Source of the DNA: Deltaproteobacteria bacterium
Lineage (GTDB): Bacteria > Myxococcota_C > UBA6777
NCBI GenBank assembly: GCA_002731275.1
Contig: PCBK01000029.1
Location: 124,001-188,000 of the forward strand
Length of the DNA: 64,000 bases
Direction of reading: 5' to 3'
Each line of letters begins with the position of its first letter. Position 1 is the stretch's first letter. The translations under genes were made by a program, and so were the position numbers. Under the pieces are notes generated by a model. That model ran no database searches and was not told the DNA's origin. It worked only from the letters and a program-made list of their open reading frames with translations. Below are positions 18,407 to 26,313 of the stretch, piece after piece.

Positions 18407-19000
18407 GTGATGTCTTCACTCGATCTGGCGCTCGCGATCCAGGGGATACCTTCTCTACGTGGTGTGTTTGTGACTGCGTTGCCTGAATGCCTCCTGTTTG
18501 ATGCCTTGCTCTCCGAAGAACACCAAGACACGAAGTCCGTCGAAGAGGTCGCGATGTTATTTGGTGAATTGCTACAAACCAACCAACGTACACTCCAGTT
18601 ACTCGGCGCGCAGCAGCCACATGCGCAGCTGCTCGTTGAACACCAAGAGATGCTGTTTTGTATTCGCCCGTTGCCCTTCCAGTTTGCGCTTGGGATCATC
18701 TATGAGCCGGACGTTCCGCTCGGTTTGGTCCGTGTGTTTGCCAGTCAGATCGCAGGGCATATCACGAGTCAGCTGGAAGACATCGCGCGCCAAGCTGGTT
18801 CACGTGGAGGTGTTCTTCTTGACTATGCGCTTGGTCATCTTCCCGAACCGTCAACGGTTGTACGTCGCCTCTCTCTCCGGACAGGTATCCCCATGGACAC
18901 CCTCCATCAGCCCGCGCTTCTCAGCGAAAAGGAGACCGAGCTCCTTGAGGGGGCTGTGTGTGATATTCTTGGTGTCGAACATATCGAGCTAGCGTCATGA
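18407..19000 (+). CDS. Roadblock/LC7-like small protein
   Basis: A 197-residue protein (a start at the ATG at 18410 is equally possible; the GTG at 18407 has better ribosome-site spacing to AAGGGA). Residues about 10-120 fit a Roadblock fold: IPSLRGVFVTALPECLLFDALL as first helix-strand-turn, a helix on VEEVAMLFGELLQTNQRTLQLLG, and two strands on LLVEHQEMLFCIRPL and FALGIIYEPDVPLGLVRV, the last being the typical 'hhhhv.....~.g..r' strand-to-helix step. The canonical DG turn is replaced by PE. A second small helical region follows (to residue 197). It overlaps the following gene by 4 bases (ATGA). Its neighbours suggest that it partners with the preceding Roadblock-like protein. Confidence 0.55.
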   Translation: MMSSLDLALAIQGIPSLRGVFVTALPECLLFDALLSEEHQDTKSVEEVAMLFGELLQTNQRTLQLLGAQQPHAQLLVEHQEMLFCIRPLPFQFALGIIYEPDVPLGLVRVFASQIAGHITSQLEDIARQAGSRGGVLLDYALGHLPEPSTVVRRLSLRTGIPMDTLHQPALLSEKETELLEGAVCDILGVEHIELAS

Positions 19001-20250
19001 TGAAGTACGAACTCCACTATATCCCTCAACATGAGCTGACATTTTTGTCGGATGTGCCGATCGTATATCACAGCCACCATTACACGTTGTTTTTGGAGCA
19101 TGTGCTCGAAGACGCGCTTGGTTGGGAGGTCTCTTTCCAGGAGCGTTTTTTGGCTGCGCGTGAGGTCGCGTCTGTGTTGTTGTCTGGCATGGCGGAAAAG
19201 AGGGGGCTGACAAGCGTAGAGAGTCGGCAGTTATTGTCCGAGCAGCTCTTTGCAGTGATGGGATTGGGGCTGCTCAAGTTGCCGTCAGGTCGTCATGATA
19301 TGGCCTCATCGAGTCCTTCATCATTTCAGGGTGTTGGTTGGCTCGACAAGTACAGCGCCGCGCTCAAGCGTCACCATCCTATGGATGCGCTCTCACTTGG
19401 TTACGCGGCGGCGGCGACGGAGGTGATGTTCGATTTCCCTCGTGAATCTGTGCTCGGACAGGAGAGCGCGTGTGTCGCGATGGGAGCGAGGGAGTGTGCC
19501 TTTACATTCCATCCTGGGACACCTGCTGTGCGGATGAGGCACATCGGAAAACGAGAGTGCGAGCGTGTGGTGAAGCCCTCTTTTTCAAGCATTCGCGAGC
19601 GGGATGTTGCGCGATTTGCGGAGCGGATCAATCGCCGTTTTGAGAAGATTATGCCTGACGGACGGGGCTTACTCTCACGTTTTGATTTGCTGTTATCCCG
19701 GCAGATGGCGACCTACCTGAGCCGTATCACGTATCGCACCCTGGACCTTCTCTCCGATCGTCCCGAAGCACAAAAAACACTGCGTTCTTTACTGCGAGAA
19801 GCTGGCGTGATCGGAGCGATGCACTTGTTTGGTCATCTCATGGAGTCCAAGGCATGGCAAGAGTGGTTTGAGGGTTTTGGAGGCGCTCCTGAGGAGGTCA
19901 TCCTGAGCGGCTGTTCGATTGGTCGCGCGTTGGGCTATGGTCATTGGTGTATTCATGACTTTGAACCTTACAGCCATCTGATTTTGCGCACACCAAGCTC
20001 GTATGAGAGCAATTATCACGTGCTGCGTCGAGAGGTCGCGAGAGAAGGGCAGTGCTTCTTTTTTCAGGGCGCTGCACAAGCGATCGCACAGCTCGCTCAC
20101 GAAGTCCATTGGCAATCCGCGCACGACTTCTCTATGGAGTACGACCGCATCTCGGCGCTCCCCCACCGCTGGTCTGCAGAGGAGACAAAGTGCATCTCTT
20201 GTGGGGATGATTTTTGTGAGGTCGTCGTCCAACGTGTGCCTCACCCCTAA
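18997..20250 (+). CDS. Protein with two V4R-like (4-vinyl reductase) domains
   Basis: A 417-residue protein whose ATG overlaps the preceding stop (ATGA). It appears to contain two copies of a ligand-sensing domain of the V4R type. The first ends near residue 170 with SACVAMGARECAFTFHPG; the second ends at the C-terminus with ETKCISCGDDFCEVVVQRV, which keeps the C-xx-C...G(D/N)xxC pattern typical of the V4R metal or ligand site. The helix-rich linker between them is about 150 residues long and contains FFQGAAQAIAQLAHEVHW near 365. V4R domains are small-molecule-binding modules in regulators. No DNA-binding domain, kinase or membrane helix is visible. It closes the five-gene operon. The ligand is unknown. 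Confidence 0.6.
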   Translation: MMKYELHYIPQHELTFLSDVPIVYHSHHYTLFLEHVLEDALGWEVSFQERFLAAREVASVLLSGMAEKRGLTSVESRQLLSEQLFAVMGLGLLKLPSGRHDMASSSPSSFQGVGWLDKYSAALKRHHPMDALSLGYAAAATEVMFDFPRESVLGQESACVAMGARECAFTFHPGTPAVRMRHIGKRECERVVKPSFSSIRERDVARFAERINRRFEKIMPDGRGLLSRFDLLLSRQMATYLSRITYRTLDLLSDRPEAQKTLRSLLREAGVIGAMHLFGHLMESKAWQEWFEGFGGAPEEVILSGCSIGRALGYGHWCIHDFEPYSHLILRTPSSYESNYHVLRREVAREGQCFFFQGAAQAIAQLAHEVHWQSAHDFSMEYDRISALPHRWSAEETKCISCGDDFCEVVVQRVPHP

Positions 20251-20280
20251 CTTGTCACATAAATTTTTCTCGGAAACCTC

Positions 20281-20309
20281 TGGTCAATTTTGCCGATATT
20301 GAATATAGT
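20281..20309 (+). promoter_or_regulatory. Candidate promoter for the vWA/MopE surface protein gene
   Basis: TGGTCA (20281-20286) and TATAGT (20304-20309) are separated by 17 bases, in an AT-rich gap after the preceding operon and about 50 bases before the ATG at 20361. The match is 4 of 6 and 5 of 6 to a sigma-70 promoter. Confidence 0.4.
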
Positions 20310-20360
20310 AAGCATCTGAAAGTGCAGCTATCTTTTTTGTCATTTGGGAGGTTGAAGGTG

Positions 20361-22667
20361 ATGAAACAAGTCCCCTACGGACGTTATGTATGGAGCGTCC
20401 TTATTGTGTGTATCGGGTTCTTTGGTGCGATCCAAACAGCAGAAGCTGTTTGCGCGACGCCCGATGTTTTGATCGTGTTGGACCGCTCTTGCAGTATGGG
20501 AGGGGGAAAGTGGAACAGCGCTGTCGCAGCAATCAAGACCATCACCAACCAATACAAAGGCAAGCTGCGCTTTGGACTCGCGACGTTTAACTCGGGTGCC
20601 AGCGTTAACTACGGTATCAACAACTGCATCGCCGACGGCGTGACGACACAGTGTGTGCCAAAACTCCAGAACAAACTCAATGCACTCGGAGCGTCAGGTG
20701 GAACCAACCTTGTCGCCGCGATGAACACCGCGACAACACACCTCAAGTCGATCAAGAACGCAGACAATGTCAAAGCCCGTAAACGCAGCGTCATGTTTAT
20801 CACGGACGGTCAGGCTTCTTGTGCCAACTCACAAGTCAGCTCGTTGTTTAGTCAGGTCGGCGCCAAAACCTTCGTCATCGGCTTCGGTAGTGGCGTCGAT
20901 GCAAATTGCCTGAACAACATGGCTGCGGCTGGTAAAACTGCGCTCTCAGCCTCCCGTAAATATTACCAAGCCGACAACAGCAGCGATCTCAACAAGGCGA
21001 TGAAGGCCATCGCCGACGCAAGCTCCGCTGAAGTTTGTAACAACCTCGACGATGACTGTGATGGTCAAGTTGACGAAGGTCTCAAGAAAGCCTGCTCCTC
21101 CAAGTGTGGACCCGGACAACAAGTATGTAGCGCTGGTAAGTGGGGAGCCTGCTCCGCAACCAACCCCATCGCCGAGACTTGTAACAACAAAGATGACGAC
21201 TGCGATGGTCAAGTTGACGAAGGTCTCAAGAAAGCCTGCTACTCCGGCGCTGGTTGTACCAAAAATGGCAACAGCTACACCTGTAAAGGGATCTGTAAGG
21301 CCGGTACATCAACGTGTTCAAAGGGACAGTGGGGCGCATGTCAAGGCACCGTCAAACCCGGTACGGAGACCTGTAACGGTAAAGATGATGACTGTAACGG
21401 TTCCGTCGACGAAGGTCTTCGTAAAGACTGCTCCAACCAATGTGGGAAGGGTGAAGACCTCTGCACCAACGGAAAATGGACGGGTTGTAACGCACCCCAA
21501 CCGACCGCTGAGACATGTGATGGGAAGGACAACGACTGTAACGGCCAAATTGACGATGGTCAGGAGCAAAACTGTCGCAGCAAGTGTGGAAGTGGTAAAA
21601 AACTCTGTCGCTTTGGTCAATGGACTGCATGTCTCGCCCCTCAACCTCAACCAGAGGTCTGTGATGGAAAAGACAACGACTGTGACGGACAAATCGATAA
21701 TCAGGCATCTTGTCCTGGCACATTCGTTTGTCAGTCTGGAAAATGTCTGCCTGCCTGTAACAACGGCGAGTGCGCAAAAGGACTCAAGTGTGTCAACGGC
21801 TTCTGTGAAGGTGATGCTTGCGCAACTGTGAACTGTCCTGCCGGAAAATCATGTGTCGCCGGTCGCTGCTTCTCGCCTTGTGAGCTGATCAAATGTGACA
21901 AAGATTACACCTGTGACAGTGGCAAATGTGTGAAGCAAGACTGTTACATCAAGGGCTGTCCTAACGGCGAAATCTGTGAGTACGGTGTCTGTACTGCTGA
22001 CCCATGTGCCAACAAAAATTGCCCCAGTGGCGAATTCTGTCGTGCCGGTTTCTGCGTTGGCTCCTGTACAAACGTCAAATGTGCAACCGGAGAATCTTGT
22101 AAAGATGGTAAGTGTGTTGCAGATCCTACAAAAACCGGTGATTGTGCAAATGTCACCTGTGCCCATGATGAGCAATGTGTCAGCGGAAAGTGTGTTGCTG
22201 GTCCCTGTAAAGGTGTCACATGTCCCAAAGGTCGCGCCTGTGTAGACGGAAAATGTGAACACGACCCATGCCTCAATGTGACATGCCCCACTGGTGAATT
22301 CTGTGACAATGGTCAATGTGTTGGTAACCCACCACCCAAACCTGACGGTAGCAGCGCTGATGGAGTCACCAACCCCGATGGTGGGACAACCAATCCTGAC
22401 GGCAGTACGACCAGCCCTGACGGTAACACCACGACCAACCCCGATGGAAGCACCACAACCAACCCTGATGGTAACGGTACGACCAACCCTGATGTCCTGA
22501 CTTATGAGGCGAACAACACTGGGAATGAGGGTTCAACGACCAACACTCCAAGACGCCAGGACCCAGGCGGATGTGCTTGTGCTGTGAACAACAGAGCACC
22601 TGTTGAAGTCCTCTTCTTCAGCATCTTCTTCCTCTTCTTCTTTGGTCTCCTCCGACGCCGCCGATAA
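20361..22667 (+). CDS. Surface protein: vWA domain, MopE repeats, Cys modules and MYXO-CTERM-like tail
   Basis: Start at the ATG at 20361 (an upstream frame opens at 20322 but has no better ribosome site). A signal peptide covers about residues 1-30 and ends near AEAVC. Residues about 32-220 form a von Willebrand A domain with MIDAS elements: DRSCSMGG (DxSxS), GTNLVAAM and FITDG. Next come five MopE-type repeats (CNNLDDDCDGQVDE and relatives) with Cys-rich spacers, then six or more 'C...CP.Ge.C..G.C' modules, then a stretch of NPDG repeats. The end is Cys-containing, followed by a hydrophobic helix and RRRR, as in MYXO-CTERM sorting signals. The protein is probably on the outer surface and acts in adhesion. 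Two 37-base exact repeats lie in the MopE region. Confidence 0.88.
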   Translation: MKQVPYGRYVWSVLIVCIGFFGAIQTAEAVCATPDVLIVLDRSCSMGGGKWNSAVAAIKTITNQYKGKLRFGLATFNSGASVNYGINNCIADGVTTQCVPKLQNKLNALGASGGTNLVAAMNTATTHLKSIKNADNVKARKRSVMFITDGQASCANSQVSSLFSQVGAKTFVIGFGSGVDANCLNNMAAAGKTALSASRKYYQADNSSDLNKAMKAIADASSAEVCNNLDDDCDGQVDEGLKKACSSKCGPGQQVCSAGKWGACSATNPIAETCNNKDDDCDGQVDEGLKKACYSGAGCTKNGNSYTCKGICKAGTSTCSKGQWGACQGTVKPGTETCNGKDDDCNGSVDEGLRKDCSNQCGKGEDLCTNGKWTGCNAPQPTAETCDGKDNDCNGQIDDGQEQNCRSKCGSGKKLCRFGQWTACLAPQPQPEVCDGKDNDCDGQIDNQASCPGTFVCQSGKCLPACNNGECAKGLKCVNGFCEGDACATVNCPAGKSCVAGRCFSPCELIKCDKDYTCDSGKCVKQDCYIKGCPNGEICEYGVCTADPCANKNCPSGEFCRAGFCVGSCTNVKCATGESCKDGKCVADPTKTGDCANVTCAHDEQCVSGKCVAGPCKGVTCPKGRACVDGKCEHDPCLNVTCPTGEFCDNGQCVGNPPPKPDGSSADGVTNPDGGTTNPDGSTTSPDGNTTTNPDGSTTTNPDGNGTTNPDVLTYEANNTGNEGSTTNTPRRQDPGGCACAVNNRAPVEVLFFSIFFLFFFGLLRRRR
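21060..21240 (+). repeat. Exact 37-base direct repeat within the vWA/MopE gene
   Basis: The segment beginning GATGGTCAAGTTGACGAAGG is identical at 21060-21096 and 21204-21240, with 107 bases between. It encodes the aspartate-rich metal motif and the start of the following spacer, and is the least diverged of several related copies, so it is probably a recent duplication or gene conversion. Confidence 0.8.
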
Positions 22668-22734
22668 ACGACTCTCTTCCCTCTCTTTGCTCCCCTATAC
22701 AAAAATGCCTCTCCAAGTAAGTGAATCGTCTCTC

Positions 22735-23772
22735 CTACGCTTTGCCAATCCTTCCTCCGTGTAAAAGCGTCTCTTTGATCAGAGGTTCCCACGCGTAGCG
22801 AATATTCTGGCAGTACAACACGCTGTCCAATTCGGCGTTCTCGGGACCAAAGGGGGTGCCTTCCTGGAAAAATTGTGCGTACAAGCCGATGGGTTCGATG
22901 AACGTGTAATGCCAGCGATCCCGATTGATACGTAGGATATAAACGAATGGGTTGTCCTTTTCGTAGCCAAAAGCGTCTGTGTGGTCGATGACAAGTCGAT
23001 CAAGTTGTGCTCTGCTAGAGAAGATACTCGACGAGGGAGGTTGGTGTGTGCCTGACTTCGTATCGATGAGCGCCACGAGATCGAGCTGACGACTTGGGAC
23101 GTCAACGCCTACGAGAAGATGGCGACCGTGGCGGATAAAGTGGATCGGTCCTGTCGCGAAGTCGTGGAAGCGATATTCTGTGATTGTGTTGCCAATACGC
23201 GTGAATATATCGCTGTTTGTCGCGCTCTGGATAAACTCATACCCGATCTTTTGCTCATTTGCCTTGTTGCGGAATTGTACGACCGCACGACAGCTGATGT
23301 TGCAGAAGTTTTGGCCGAGCAATTCGGGAAGACCCTGTGGGCGCATGCTGACGATTGAAGAGAGTGTGACGCTCACAATTCCGTAGCCATCGATGATGAC
23401 AGGCTCAAAGACTGGAGAGAGTTGTGTCTGTAAAAGGTCTGGATCGACGCGGTAGTTGAGGCACAGACACTCGCGCCAATTGGTCGTCATACTGAAGGGG
23501 AGCGTGGGAGCTTGTTGTTCGGGGGAGAGCACATCTCGTATTTCGTGGAGTGTGTGATAAAAGCACTCCACACCTTTGAGCGTGCAGCGCCATCCACCTC
23601 TATGGTGTCTTGTGAGGAGCCCCTGTTGTTGGAGGTCTTGTGCGTGTTGTTCGGCTTGTTTGTGGGTGAGAGGGCAGAGCATGGCCATCATCTGCGAAGA
23701 GATCCCTACCTGTGTCATGGCGCATGTGAGCACGGCAAGAGGTGGACCTGTAAGCGTTGAAAGGGTGCCCAT
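22735..23772 (-). CDS. DUF2071 protein with N-terminal winged-helix-like domain
   Basis: A 345-residue protein; AAAGGAG 7 bases before the ATG supports the start. Residues about 1-95 look like a winged helix (CPLTHKQAEQHAQDLQQQGLLTRHHRGGWRCTLKGVE, with a helix and turn suited to nucleic-acid binding). From about 98 the sequence NWRECLCLNYRVDPDLLQTQL and the following IDGYGIVSVTL fit the DUF2071 family (acetoacetate-decarboxylase-like fold). Usual DUF2071 proteins lack this N-terminal domain, so this is a fusion. It faces the vWA gene tail-to-tail with 67 bases between the stops. Confidence 0.75.
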   Translation of the reverse strand: MGTLSTLTGPPLAVLTCAMTQVGISSQMMAMLCPLTHKQAEQHAQDLQQQGLLTRHHRGGWRCTLKGVECFYHTLHEIRDVLSPEQQAPTLPFSMTTNWRECLCLNYRVDPDLLQTQLSPVFEPVIIDGYGIVSVTLSSIVSMRPQGLPELLGQNFCNISCRAVVQFRNKANEQKIGYEFIQSATNSDIFTRIGNTITEYRFHDFATGPIHFIRHGRHLLVGVDVPSRQLDLVALIDTKSGTHQPPSSSIFSSRAQLDRLVIDHTDAFGYEKDNPFVYILRINRDRWHYTFIEPIGLYAQFFQEGTPFGPENAELDSVLYCQNIRYAWEPLIKETLLHGGRIGKA

Positions 23773-23825
23773 GTCTTAGCTCCTTTGGCGGGAGGGGACG
23801 ATGTTTGGGAGCGTTTGCTGCGGAC

Positions 23826-24440
23826 TCAGGTGGTTTGTGCGTACTGTTTTTCTGAGAGTGTACGTTTTCGCTCGCGGTAAAACAAGATCCCTGGGATGAG
23901 CAAACCAAAGAACCACATGATTCCGAGGATGGCATAGCCATATGTGGGCCATATGCCGACGAGAGCGGCGGTGAGGAAAAAGATCGCTGTGTTGAGGAAG
24001 AAGCGGGTGTTGATCAAGGAGATGATCGCGAAAGAGACCGCGCTGATAATGGCCTGGTGGGCTGGAATGACTTTGAGCGCGAGGTCGAGCGGGAGTGTCA
24101 TCAGATCGAGCATCAAGATCCCGAAGCTCGCGAGGACGTAAGTGATACCATTTCCCCAGATGTGCTTTTCGACGTACGTCATCGTCCCGCCCATTTGGCG
24201 ACGAGACCACAAATTGATGAGCAGCTTGATGCCCAAATAAAGCGACCAGATCGTAATGTAAGGCCAGGGGGAGAAGTTCTTTTGCAGGATGAAATACTGC
24301 GTCAAAAACAACGCGATCACGTTGAGGATCGCGACGGCGATCATGACAACCCCCCACTGCTGAAGGATGGTATCGTCATGGACCTTACCGACGATCTGAC
24401 GGATCAGTTGAAGAGCTTCTTGGGCGTCTTCCTTTTGCAT
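23826..24440 (-). CDS. Multi-pass inner-membrane protein
   Basis: A 204-residue protein with six hydrophobic segments (about residues 28-48, 60-78, 97-120, 128-150, 152-172, 175-193). A short cytoplasmic N-terminus with acidic helices (QKEDAQEALQLIRQIVGKV) precedes the first segment. It has no recognisable catalytic motif and I do not know the family. The ribosome site is a GGAG about 9 bases before the ATG. It is preceded on the same strand by the single-pass protein gene at 24519. Confidence 0.7.
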   Translation of the reverse strand: MQKEDAQEALQLIRQIVGKVHDDTILQQWGVVMIAVAILNVIALFLTQYFILQKNFSPWPYITIWSLYLGIKLLINLWSRRQMGGTMTYVEKHIWGNGITYVLASFGILMLDLMTLPLDLALKVIPAHQAIISAVSFAIISLINTRFFLNTAIFFLTAALVGIWPTYGYAILGIMWFFGLLIPGILFYRERKRTLSEKQYAQTT

Positions 24441-24518
24441 GATGGCATACTCCGAGGGCGAGAGGTCAAAGCTGTTATTGTGATGTTATGTCATACGAAT
24501 GGGGCGGAGGCAAAGAAG

Positions 24519-25217
24519 TTACTCTTGGAGGAAATCTTTTGAGAGCTTGCTCTCTTCGTAGGGGCGGCGTTTGGCGTAGAAGAAGCAGCGTTGGTGGAAC
24601 CACAGCTTGCGCGTGAAAAACCAGAATTTGTAGTTGATGAGCACGTCAACTGCGAGGATCACGCTGTTATCGGGGGTGCTCGTCCTGGGAGTCTCACCGG
24701 AGACGATGGCTTTCCCATCTTTGGCGACGATTCCTTTGAGGCGATTGGTCATACTGCCCTTGCCGGTGCCTTTTCCTGCGATGTCCTGGATGGTTGTCCC
24801 TGGAGGCAGCGCGTCTGTTGTGCTGCAGCCAGCCGTCGCGGTTGGACGTTCTCGGCGGGCGCTCTTGTATCCTCGAAGAGAGGGTTGTTGTGTGTAATCT
24901 TGGAGCGCTTTGTACGTGTCTTTTGGCAAGATCGCGATGGAGAGCTTGACCTGTTGTTCGTCGATTTTCTCCGAGGCGAGGACGCTTGAGACTCTTTGTT
25001 TGACTGCTGTCTGTGTGAGCCGTGCGTACTGCGTTGTGTCGATGACTTTATGTGTGAGCGCATCGGAGAGTCGGGCTTTTACCATCATCAACTGGATGTT
25101 GAGATAGATGTAGGAGAGGCCCAACCCGATCGCCGCGAGAAAGAGAAGCCAAAACCATTTCTTTCTCGAACGCGCACGTATTGGGGAGATGGGGATATGT
25201 GAGCGTGAGGTATGCAT
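24519..25217 (-). CDS. Single-pass membrane-anchored protein of unknown function
   Basis: The start is set at the ATG at 25217, preceded by GAGGTG at a 6 to 7-base distance; the longer frame upstream has no such site. The product has 232 residues. A basic N-terminus (RARSRKK) precedes one membrane helix at about residues 20-42, so the rest is expected outside the cytoplasm. Residues 60-110 are helical (ALTHKVIDTTQYARLTQTAVKQRVSSVL), then comes a Gly/Lys/Thr-rich stretch and a terminal region rich in aromatic residues (INYKFWFFTRKLWFHQRCFFYAKRR). No known domain is recognised. It follows the PAP2 gene on the same strand with 178 bases between. Confidence 0.6.
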   Translation of the reverse strand: MHTSRSHIPISPIRARSRKKWFWLLFLAAIGLGLSYIYLNIQLMMVKARLSDALTHKVIDTTQYARLTQTAVKQRVSSVLASEKIDEQQVKLSIAILPKDTYKALQDYTQQPSLRGYKSARRERPTATAGCSTTDALPPGTTIQDIAGKGTGKGSMTNRLKGIVAKDGKAIVSGETPRTSTPDNSVILAVDVLINYKFWFFTRKLWFHQRCFFYAKRRPYEESKLSKDFLQE

Positions 25218-25395
25218 TGAAAACACCTCAATATGTATTCGCAGCCGGATGCCCGAGTATGTTCGGCACTCCAGGCTATTTGGGATGTACGAAGGGCACC
25301 ATGCCATAAAGGACGGCATAGTGCTTGTGCTTCTTCACTTTGTAAAGGGGTTCTACCTTACTTTTATGGAAAAGTCGAGCATGCCTATGAAGACA

Positions 25396-26304
25396 TTACT
25401 CTTTGGACGCGATTTCGTTGGAAGGAGATTCTGTTTGTGCCCATTTTAATTGCAAAAAGAGCCAGGGCGCGAGGAAGGCTGCGCCAAAACTCGCGAAGGC
25501 ATAGCGCAGAAAGCGCCAAAACGTACCTTGTGGAAAGAGCCCTTTGAGCGCAAGCAGCAACAACGCCACGGGCACCACCGCGAAAAACCGCATCAGCCTT
25601 TGACGTGTTGTCCCGTTGCTTGAGAAGCGTAAGAACCGCCGCTCCAAAATGATACCCACCAAAAAACCCAGCAAACCCGCACAAGGAGGCACATGATGTC
25701 TATCCGGTGACAGCAAGAAGAAACCGACGGAGAACACAGTCGCGATGATGAGCTGGTTGGTAAAATGAGTGCGTGTGAGCAGTGGCGTGATTTTGGGTTC
25801 GAGGAGCACAAAGAGCACAACCCCCAATATCCCAAGGGACCATCCCACGATAACGTCTTGTGGATAGTGTACGCCCAGGTAAATCCTCGAAAAGCCAATC
25901 GAGAAGATCAAAAAGACCGCGAGTACACGTACCCAGGTCTTGTTCCACAGCGCAAAGACGTGGCCCCAAAGCGTCGCTGAGCCTTGTGCGTGTCCACTTG
26001 GAAACGAGAGCCCCGATGCTTTGTACAGCTGTCGGACCTGATCTGCGGCCGGGCGAGGGAAGTGGAAGAGCACCTTGAGGAAGGAGTTGAGTCCCAGCGA
26101 GAAGAAAATAAGGACGCCGATACGACGGCCTTTTTGTGCATCGATACACCAGTAGAAGAGCGGCAACAGCAAGATGTATCCCAGCTCACTACCGAACGCT
26201 GTGATCGCCAGAAAGACCTGATCGAGGATCGGATGGTGGATGCTCTGTACCCATCGTATGACACTCAGTCCCCAAGGGACGAGAGATTGTAACAACGCTT
26301 CCAT
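25396..26304 (-). CDS. PAP2-superfamily membrane phosphatase
   Basis: A 302-residue membrane enzyme of the type-2 phosphatidic acid phosphatase family, which removes phosphate from lipids such as phosphatidate or undecaprenyl diphosphate. The three signature motifs are present: K......RP (KVLFHFPRP near residue 85), PSGH (SFPSGHAQGS near 110) and SR....H...D (SRIYLGVHYPQDV near 153). About nine hydrophobic segments are visible; the active site would face the periplasm. AAGGAG lies 6 bases before the ATG. The last 100 residues, with several more helices, extend beyond the minimal family domain. Confidence 0.88.
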   Translation of the reverse strand: MEALLQSLVPWGLSVIRWVQSIHHPILDQVFLAITAFGSELGYILLLPLFYWCIDAQKGRRIGVLIFFSLGLNSFLKVLFHFPRPAADQVRQLYKASGLSFPSGHAQGSATLWGHVFALWNKTWVRVLAVFLIFSIGFSRIYLGVHYPQDVIVGWSLGILGVVLFVLLEPKITPLLTRTHFTNQLIIATVFSVGFFLLSPDRHHVPPCAGLLGFLVGIILERRFLRFSSNGTTRQRLMRFFAVVPVALLLLALKGLFPQGTFWRFLRYAFASFGAAFLAPWLFLQLKWAQTESPSNEIASKE

Positions 26305-26313
26305 CGTGACTCC

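Noticed and set aside
20900-21700. Repeated DNA blocks resembling a CRISPR array
   Set aside because: The repeats are in frame, vary in length and sequence, and encode MopE-type metal motifs in a secreted protein.
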